The notes under the pieces: model-generated | What the model was told of the DNA's origin: nothing | Seen by the model: only the letters and a program-made list of their open reading frames with translations | The model's database searches: none | Position numbers and translations under genes: made by a program | From: CBDCME01 sp965218865 | GTDB taxonomy: Bacteria; Pseudomonadota; Alphaproteobacteria; JAAXGF01 | Assembly (NCBI GenBank): GCA_965218865.1 | Contig: CBDCME010000073.1 | Coordinates: 62,001-126,000, forward strand | Direction of reading: 5' to 3' | DNA length: 64,000 nt | In this document: one piece after another, positions 58,064 to 64,000 of the stretch | Position numbering within the stretch: the stretch's first letter is position 1 | Layout: each line of letters begins with the position of its first letter

Positions 58064-58482
58064 CGTCTCCTTCGGCTCCCGTACACCCCCCGAAATTCTG
58101 TCCGGTGGTGCCACTCGAGGTTTCGGGATCACGGCATACCCATGCCGTCCCTCGGCGGCACCCATGCCGCCGCCCATCACTCAGTACCGAAACCAACCCC
58201 CCTAAGCGTTCCGCCGGCGCCCTCGAAACGCTCACTTCATCCCCGGGATCGAAGGTCCACGCTCCCACCGATCCGAATTGCACCGCGACGTTTGACCATT
58301 ACTTGGTCCGAGAGATTTCGATTGTCCACCCGCGCCAATGATTCGACCCAAAAATTACCGCCGAACCGAATTCGTTCCGCCCGTTTCGTTCGATCTTTCC
58401 CGACGGTCGGCAAAAACAGTATCCCGACCGGAAAAGATTTCGCCCCCCTGATACAAAACATAGCCACATCTCCAACCGAAGA
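58064..58482. other. Gap before the ISAs1-like tandem
   Basis: No gene is supported on either strand; frames are short and of biased composition. It probably includes the promoter of the ankyrin gene. Confidence 0.5.
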
Positions 58483-58492
58483 CCACGAATAT
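58483..58492. repeat. 10-bp target repeat CCACGAATAT (three copies)
   Basis: CCACGAATAT occurs at 58483-58492, 60574-60583 and 62664-62673, that is at the left side, the middle and the right side of the two tandem elements. The length fits the 8-10 bp target duplications of ISAs1-type elements. Confidence 0.85.
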
Positions 58493-60573
58493 CAGGGCTA
58501 GTTTTTTGTCCGCCCAGTGATCAGGGTGAGGTGATCGCGGCGCTGGCCATTTCATTCTCGGTGTGGCAGTGTGCCGGTCATGGCGACGCTGCCGGTCTCG
58601 GATTCGTCCATTGATTTGCGCGCGGTCACGGTGCGTCCGACCTGGGGCGCGCAGGAGCACCGGCGCTGGGACCGGTTGGTGGAGCAGCACCACTACCTGG
58701 CGTTCCACGGCGTCATCGGCAAGGGCCTGCGCCATGTCGCGGTGCATGGCGAGACCTGGCTCGCACTGATCGGCTGGCAGCCCGGCGCGTTCAAGCTGGG
58801 CGCGCGTGATCGCTGGATCGGGTGGTCGGCCGAGCAGCAGTTCCGGCGTCTGCATCTGATCGCCAACAACTCGCGCTTCGTCATTCTGACGCCTGGCCGA
58901 GTGCCGAACCTGGCCTCCCGTGTGCTGGGGCTGAGCCTGCGGCGGCTGTCTGAGGACATCCAGGCGGTGCACGGATATCCGGCTCTTCTGGCGGAGACGT
59001 TCGTGGACGTCTCGCGATTTGCCGGCACCTGCTACCGCGCGTCGAACTGGCGCTCTCTGGGGCTGACGCGGGGCTTTGCCCGTGAGCCCGGAGGGGCAGC
59101 GCGCTGGCGCCACCACGGTCAGCCCAAGGAGGTCTTCGTGTTCGGACTGACAGACGGCGCCCCCGAGGCGCTGAGCCGTACCGGGATGCCGGCACACTGG
59201 AACGCCGAGCAGCACACCGAGCCGATGGCCGCGCCCCGGCTGCGCAGCCTGTTCGAGTGTCTGGGTGAGGTGCCCGAGTACCGCCATGCCCGGGGCAAGC
59301 GCTATGCGCTCAACACCATTCTGGTGATCGCCGTCGCCGCCCGGCTTGCCGGATACCGGGGGGTGAACGCGTTCGCCCAGTTCGCCGCCCTGCTCTCCCA
59401 GGAGCAGCTCGAGGCGGTGGGTGCGTTCTGGAGCCCTTCCAAACAGCGCTACACCCCGCCCGCGATCACCACCTTCCACAAGACCCTCACCGCCCTGCCG
59501 CCAGAGACCCTGGACAACGCGATTAGCCAGTGGACCGGCCAGCATGGCAGCGCGCACGCGCCGGTCGCCATGGACGGAAAGGATCTGCGCGGCGCCTCGA
59601 AGCAGACCGAAGACGGGCGCAGGATGATGGTGGCGGCGGTCGAGCACGACACCGGCGTGGTCCTCGGGCAGGTCGAGGTCGACCGCAAGAGCAACGAAAT
59701 CCCGGCCGTGCGCGAACTCTCCAGCGGCCTCGACCTCACAGGCCGGATCGTCACCATGGACGCGATGCACGCTCAGCACGAGACCGCGCGCTGCCTGCTC
59801 GGGCGTCGCGCCGACTACGTGATGAGCGCGGTCAAGGACAACCAGGAGATGATCTTCGAAGACCTCAAGGCGATCGACTTCAGCGATGCGCTCTGGCACG
59901 AAACCGTCGACAAGGGCCATGGCCGCATCGAGCGCCGACGCTGCGCCGTCGTCGACCTCTCCGCTGCCGAGTGGGACGGCTACGCCAACCTCCACGGGCG
60001 ACGCCAGGCCATGCGCATCGAGCGCGAACGCGAGATCCTCAAGACCGGCAAGCGCAGCATCGAGGTGACCTGGAGCCTCACCTCGCTCGGCGCAGAGCGC
60101 GCCGGACCCGAGGAGTTGCTCGAACTGGTGCGCAACCACTGGCATATCGAGAACCGCCTGCACTACGTGCGCGACTTCACCTACGACGAAGACCGATGCC
60201 GGGCCTACGTGCGTCACCTGCCCAGAAATCTCGCCTGCTTGACCAACGCGGCCATCGCCATCGTGCGCTGCGACGGACGCTTCCGTTATCTGCCCGAGGC
60301 CAACCGGCACTATGCCGCCCGGGCGCAGGAGGCCCTCGACGCGATCATGACCGCGCCCATCGCCCTGAGACAGCACGCCTCTCCCCCGGACCGGGACGTG
60401 CCGCCGAGCGGCGCGGGCGGACCGGTGTGCCTGTCGAATCCGAAAACGCCGTCCGGTGGCTTCGAGCAGTCCCCATGACGTCGTCGAGGCAAGCTCGGGG
60501 CTCCCCGAACCCCGTGCACCGAGCACGATCCCACTCATCCCGAACCCTCAACCGCGACTAAAAATTGTTCCTG
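58493..60573 (+). mobile_element. ISAs1-like insertion sequence, tandem copy 1
   Basis: The ends are CAGGGCTAGTTTTTTGTCCG on the left and, read inward from the right, CAGGAACAATTTTTAGTCGC, an imperfect inverted repeat. Length 2081 bp. Separated from copy 2 by exactly one copy of the 10-bp target sequence. Confidence 0.88.
58580..60478 (+). CDS. ISAs1-like transposase with N-terminal DruA/DUF4338-like domain, copy 1
   Basis: The 632-residue protein (ATG 58580; a GTG 9 bases upstream is possible) has two parts. The N-terminal part (about 20-180) resembles DUF4338, the DruA domain: RRWDRLVEQHHYLAFHGVIG, RLHLIANNSRFVIL and FAGTCYRASNW. The C-terminal part (about 205-595) is an ISAs1/H-repeat-type DDE transposase: VAMDGKDLRGASKQ (first Asp), VTMDAMHAQHETARCL (second Asp), WHIENRLHYVRDFTYDEDRC (Glu). 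Its tail is 37 residues longer than copy 2 because of one extra C near 60366. Confidence 0.85.
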   Translation: MATLPVSDSSIDLRAVTVRPTWGAQEHRRWDRLVEQHHYLAFHGVIGKGLRHVAVHGETWLALIGWQPGAFKLGARDRWIGWSAEQQFRRLHLIANNSRFVILTPGRVPNLASRVLGLSLRRLSEDIQAVHGYPALLAETFVDVSRFAGTCYRASNWRSLGLTRGFAREPGGAARWRHHGQPKEVFVFGLTDGAPEALSRTGMPAHWNAEQHTEPMAAPRLRSLFECLGEVPEYRHARGKRYALNTILVIAVAARLAGYRGVNAFAQFAALLSQEQLEAVGAFWSPSKQRYTPPAITTFHKTLTALPPETLDNAISQWTGQHGSAHAPVAMDGKDLRGASKQTEDGRRMMVAAVEHDTGVVLGQVEVDRKSNEIPAVRELSSGLDLTGRIVTMDAMHAQHETARCLLGRRADYVMSAVKDNQEMIFEDLKAIDFSDALWHETVDKGHGRIERRRCAVVDLSAAEWDGYANLHGRRQAMRIEREREILKTGKRSIEVTWSLTSLGAERAGPEELLELVRNHWHIENRLHYVRDFTYDEDRCRAYVRHLPRNLACLTNAAIAIVRCDGRFRYLPEANRHYAARAQEALDAIMTAPIALRQHASPPDRDVPPSGAGGPVCLSNPKTPSGGFEQSP

Positions 60574-60583
60574 CCACGAATAT

Positions 60584-62663
60584 CAGGGCTAGTTTTTTGT
60601 CCGCCCAGTGATCAGGGTGAGGTGATCGCGGCGCTGGCCATTTCATTCTCGGTGTGGCAGTGTGCCGGTCATGGCGACGCTGCCGGTCTCGGATTCGTCC
60701 ATTGATTTGCGCGCGGTCACGGTGCGTCCGACCTGGGGCGCGCAGGAGCACCGGCGCTGGGACCGGTTGGTGGAGCAGCACCACTACCTGGCGTTCCACG
60801 GCGTCATCGGCAAGGGCCTGCGCCATGTCGCGGTGCATGGCGAGACCTGGCTCGCACTGATCGGCTGGCAGCCCGGCGCGTTCAAGCTGGGCGCGCGTGA
60901 TCGCTGGATCGGGTGGTCGGCCGAGCAGCAGTTCCGGCGTCTGCATCTGATCGCCAACAACTCGCGCTTCGTCATTCTGACGCCTGGCCGAGTGCCGAAC
61001 CTGGCCTCCCGTGTGCTGGGGCTGAGCCTGCGGCGGCTGTCTGAGGACATCCAGGCGGTGCACGGATATCCGGCTCTTCTGGCGGAGACGTTCGTGGACG
61101 TCTCGCGATTTGCCGGCACCTGCTACCGCGCGTCGAACTGGCGCTCTCTGGGGCTGACGCGGGGCTTTGCCCGTGAGCCCGGAGGGGCAGCGCGCTGGCG
61201 CCACCACGGTCAGCCCAAGGAGGTCTTCGTGTTCGGACTGACAGACGGCGCCCCCGAGGCGCTGAGCCGTACCGGGATGCCGGCACACTGGAACGCCGAG
61301 CAGCACACCGAGCCGATGGCCGCGCCCCGGCTGCGCAGCCTGTTCGAGTGTCTGGGTGAGGTGCCCGAGTACCGCCATGCCCGGGGCAAGCGCTATGCGC
61401 TCAACACCATTCTGGTGATCGCCGTCGCCGCCCGGCTTGCCGGATACCGGGGGGTGAACGCGTTCGCCCAGTTCGCCGCCCTGCTCTCCCAGGAGCAGCT
61501 CGAGGCGGTGGGTGCGTTCTGGAGCCCTTCCAAACAGCGCTACACCCCGCCCGCGATCACCACCTTCCACAAGACCCTCACCGCCCTGCCGCCAGAGACC
61601 CTGGACAACGCGATTAGCCAGTGGACCGGCCAGCATGGCAGCGCGCACGCGCCGGTCGCCATGGACGGAAAGGATCTGCGCGGCGCCTCGAAGCAGACCG
61701 AAGACGGGCGCAGGATGATGGTGGCGGCGGTCGAGCACGACACCGGCGTGGTCCTCGGGCAGGTCGAGGTCGACCGCAAGAGCAACGAAATCCCGGCCGT
61801 GCGCGAACTCTCCAGCGGCCTCGACCTCACAGGCCGGATCGTCACCATGGACGCGATGCACGCTCAGCACGAGACCGCGCGCTGCCTGCTCGGGCGTCGC
61901 GCCGACTACGTGATGAGCGCGGTCAAGGACAACCAGGAGATGATCTTCGAAGACCTCAAGGCGATCGACTTCAGCGATGCGCTCTGGCACGAAACCGTCG
62001 ACAAGGGCCATGGCCGCATCGAGCGCCGACGCTGCGCCGTCGTCGACCTCTCCGCTGCCGAGTGGGACGGCTACGCCAACCTCCACGGGCGACGCCAGGC
62101 CATGCGCATCGAGCGCGAACGCGAGATCCTCAAGACCGGCAAGCGCAGCATCGAGGTGACCTGGAGCCTCACCTCGCTCGGCGCAGAGCGCGCCGGACCC
62201 GAGGAGTTGCTCGAACTGGTGCGCAACCACTGGCATATCGAGAACCGCCTGCACTACGTGCGCGACTTCACCTACGACGAAGACCGATGCCGGGTCTACG
62301 TGCGTCACCTGCCCAGAAATCTCGCCTGCTTGACCAACGCGGCCATCGCCATCGTGCGCTGCGACGGACGCTTCCGTTATCTGCCCGAGGCCAACCGGCA
62401 CTATGCCGCCCGGGCGCAGGAGGCCCTCGACGCGATCATGACCGCGCCCATCGCCTGAGACAGCACGCCTCTCCCCCGGACCGGGACGTGCCGCCGAGCG
62501 GCGCGGGCGGACCGGTGTGCCTGTCGAATCCGAAAACGCCGTCCGGTGGCTTCGAGCAGTCCCCATGACGTCGTCGAGGCAAGCTCGGGGCTCCCCGAAC
62601 CCCGTGCACCGAGCACGATCCCACTCATCCCGAACCCTCAACCGCGACTAAAAATTGTTCCTG
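60584..62663 (+). mobile_element. ISAs1-like insertion sequence, tandem copy 2
   Basis: Nearly identical to copy 1 and in the same direction, 2080 bp long. Ends and flanking 10-bp target repeat are as in copy 1. Confidence 0.88.
60671..62458 (+). CDS. ISAs1-like transposase with N-terminal DruA/DUF4338-like domain, copy 2
   Basis: The 595-residue protein is the same as copy 1 except for two differences seen: CRVYVRH in place of CRAYVRH, and the absence of one C near 62456, so that the protein stops right after ALDAIMTAPIA. All three DDE segments are intact. The shorter end fits the end of the conserved domain, so copy 2 may represent the original form. Confidence 0.85.
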   Translation: MATLPVSDSSIDLRAVTVRPTWGAQEHRRWDRLVEQHHYLAFHGVIGKGLRHVAVHGETWLALIGWQPGAFKLGARDRWIGWSAEQQFRRLHLIANNSRFVILTPGRVPNLASRVLGLSLRRLSEDIQAVHGYPALLAETFVDVSRFAGTCYRASNWRSLGLTRGFAREPGGAARWRHHGQPKEVFVFGLTDGAPEALSRTGMPAHWNAEQHTEPMAAPRLRSLFECLGEVPEYRHARGKRYALNTILVIAVAARLAGYRGVNAFAQFAALLSQEQLEAVGAFWSPSKQRYTPPAITTFHKTLTALPPETLDNAISQWTGQHGSAHAPVAMDGKDLRGASKQTEDGRRMMVAAVEHDTGVVLGQVEVDRKSNEIPAVRELSSGLDLTGRIVTMDAMHAQHETARCLLGRRADYVMSAVKDNQEMIFEDLKAIDFSDALWHETVDKGHGRIERRRCAVVDLSAAEWDGYANLHGRRQAMRIEREREILKTGKRSIEVTWSLTSLGAERAGPEELLELVRNHWHIENRLHYVRDFTYDEDRCRVYVRHLPRNLACLTNAAIAIVRCDGRFRYLPEANRHYAARAQEALDAIMTAPIA

Positions 62664-62673
62664 CCACGAATAT

Positions 62674-63151
62674 TACCGTCGCGGGGCCGAAATCGGGAGG
62701 CTGGAATGAATCGCGATTTCTCCGCCTCTGCCGATAGAGCGCCTGGTGGGGATCGTCCGCCAAATCCCGGCCCGCCCTCGGGTTCCAAATCCCGCCGCCA
62801 ACGGTAAATCCGCCGAGGCAAAATTTCGTGCCGCCGCGCCACCGACACCGCCCCCGGCGCCATCGCCTCCGAAACAATCCGCGCCTTCCCCTCGGGTTCA
62901 CCCCGAGGGCCAGCGCCGCCGCCGCTCCGGCCCCGTCATTACCTCAATCCGCCCCAGCCCCCATGTTACGTCTCTAATGACGTCACTAACGACACAGCTT
63001 CGCCGATTCCACCCCTCCCAACAAAGCGGCCTAAACCGTACGCTTACCCTTTGGGCAGCGAATTCCGCTTCAACTCACGCCAAGTCGGGTGCCGGGGCGA
63101 TGTCCCATGCTCTGTTGAAAAAGGCGAGGCAGGCATGGTTGGGCTTCGAGG
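62674..63151. other. Gap between the ISAs1-like tandem and the IS256 remnant
   Basis: Proline/arginine-rich frames on both strands look non-coding. I see no supported gene. The IS256 right end probably lies within 63090-63150. Confidence 0.45.
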
Positions 63152-64000
63152 CTAGGCGGCCTCTTTGATGGTTTCAATGGCGCTTTTCGCTTTTGCCTTT
63201 TTCACGTGATCCTCGAGAGCAGCTCTGAGGATGGGGAGTTGCCGGTAGGCCTTGAGGCGACGGAGGTCTTTTGGGCTTCCAGGAGGCCGGCGGCGGTCCA
63301 TTGCAAGGCCATCTCGGCGTTGCGCCAGCGCTTGACATTGTGCTGCACCATCCTGACCGTTCCCAAGGCATTCTCGATGGCGTTGGTGCAGGCCAAGGAG
63401 CGCCTGAGCTTGGGCGGCAGGCCCAAGCGGATCACGGTGAGGATCTCATCCAGGCCCTCCAGGATGGAAGCCGAAACGCCGGGGGCCTCGGTCTCCAGGC
63501 GGCGCGCCAGGTTCTTCATGAGGCGTTCGGCTTTCTCGGCATCGTCTTGGTCCCAGGCTTGCCTGAGCGCCTTCTTGACGCCGGCATGAAGGCTTTCGTC
63601 GAGGCGCTCGATGATGTTGCGGCCCTTGTGGACCTGGCAGCGCTGGAGGGCGGCCACCGGCCCGAAGGTCCGCTTGATCGCCTTGGAGAGCGCCTTGGCG
63701 CCGTCGACGATGAAGAGCCGGGGCACTTCCGGGTCGAGGCCGCGGGCGGTCAGGTTGTCGAGCAGCGCCTGCACCGTGGCGGCATTCTCCGTGGCACCTT
63801 CGGCCAGGCCTAGAACATGCTTCTCGCCCGCGCCGTCGATGCCAATAGCTGCCAGCAACACGTGATCGCCGACGTGCAGCCCGTCGATCTGGATGACCAG
63901 GAGATCGAGATCCGAAAGGTCGCTGGCCAGGAAGGCCTTCAGCTTCTTGCGCGTCATGGCCACGAAGCGCCGCGAGACCGCGGACTTCGAGGTCGCATCG
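63152..64000 (-). pseudogene. IS256-family transposase, partial and frameshifted
   Basis: The gene enters from beyond the right edge (DATSKSAVSRRFVAMTRKKL) and shows the IS256 core: DLLVIQIDGLHVGDHVLLAA (first Asp), PRLFIVDGAKALSKAIKRTF (second Asp), RCQVHKGRNIIERL, and LACTNAIENALGTVRMVQHN (Glu region, with W in VKRWRNAEMALQW). After LLEAQK, near 63270, one base is missing; the conserved tail RRLKAYRQLPILRAALEDHV continues in another frame to a TAG at 63152-63154. In the main frame it stops early at 63202. Only part of the element is in the window. Confidence 0.88.

Noticed and set aside
58580..60478. A Druantia antiphage system
   Set aside because: Only a DruA-like domain fused to a transposase is present; DruB, DruC, DruD and the helicase DruE are absent.
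58355..62641. Very long minus-strand frames (727 and 697 codons) opposite the ISAs1-like transposases
   Set aside because: They are antisense to transposases with clear DDE motifs, have low-complexity His/Val/Ala/Gly composition and are duplicated only because the IS is duplicated.

Overview
The window looks like high-GC alphaproteobacterial chromosome, probably Rhodospirillales-like. The evidence is the rRNA operon order (16S, tRNA-Ile, tRNA-Ala, 23S, 5S, tRNA-fMet), the 16S sequence character, and the housekeeping block glyQ-glyS-ppdK beside ygfZ and lipopolysaccharide-core glycosyltransferases. It is very rich in mobile DNA: IS21, a recombinase-in-trio (RIT) element, a serine-recombinase element, two IS630 copies, IS5, two tandem ISAs1-like copies and an IS256 remnant. 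Many genes are broken (hsdR, an ATP-grasp ligase, a zinc-ribbon gene, a membrane protein, several transposases), which suggests a genome undergoing IS expansion and gene decay.

Layout. 1-12.7 kb: a leftward accessory cluster (109-aa protein, five-module zinc-ribbon protein, 55-aa protein, ssb, unknown protein) in which three consecutive genes have each been hit by a different mobile element; only ssb and the first gene look intact. 13-14.1 kb: IS630 copy 1. 14.5-21.8 kb: a type I restriction-modification locus with intact hsdM, hsdS and a HARE-HTH/nuclease (HrgA-like) gene but an hsdR broken twice, lying next to tRNA-fMet. 22-28.1 kb: an rRNA operon on the minus strand with an intervening sequence in 23S rRNA and a good promoter. 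28.2-34.5 kb: a compact seven-gene minus-strand operon coding for a signal-peptide protein, a Ser/Thr kinase with a periplasmic beta-helix, an FHA protein, a MotA/TolQ/ExbB-like channel, two paralogous membrane-anchored vWA proteins and a second FHA protein. 34.7-35.9 kb: a frameshifted IS630 copy 2, inverted relative to copy 1. 35.9-44.1 kb: a glycine-zipper lipoprotein, three unknown small membrane-anchored proteins, a cytochrome P450, a 3.95-kb segment bounded by inverted repeats that holds unknown genes and an IS5, and a 109-bp repeat present twice. 44.2-57.1 kb: dipeptide-type ABC permeases, LPS-core glycosyltransferases, ygfZ, ppdK, glyS, glyQ and a broken ATP-grasp ligase. 57.3-64 kb: a secreted ankyrin protein, two tandem ISAs1-like elements with a DruA-like N-terminal domain, and a partial IS256 transposase.

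The best candidate for an undescribed system is the 28.2-34.5 kb operon. The channel has MotA topology and the ExbB/TolQ pore signature. Both vWA proteins carry a single N-terminal transmembrane helix with an acidic residue, as MotB, ExbD and ZorB do, but end in a vWA domain instead of a peptidoglycan-binding domain. With a kinase and two FHA phosphothreonine readers in the same operon, the simplest reading is a proton-driven, phosphorylation-controlled envelope motor. That function is inferred from architecture and is untested.
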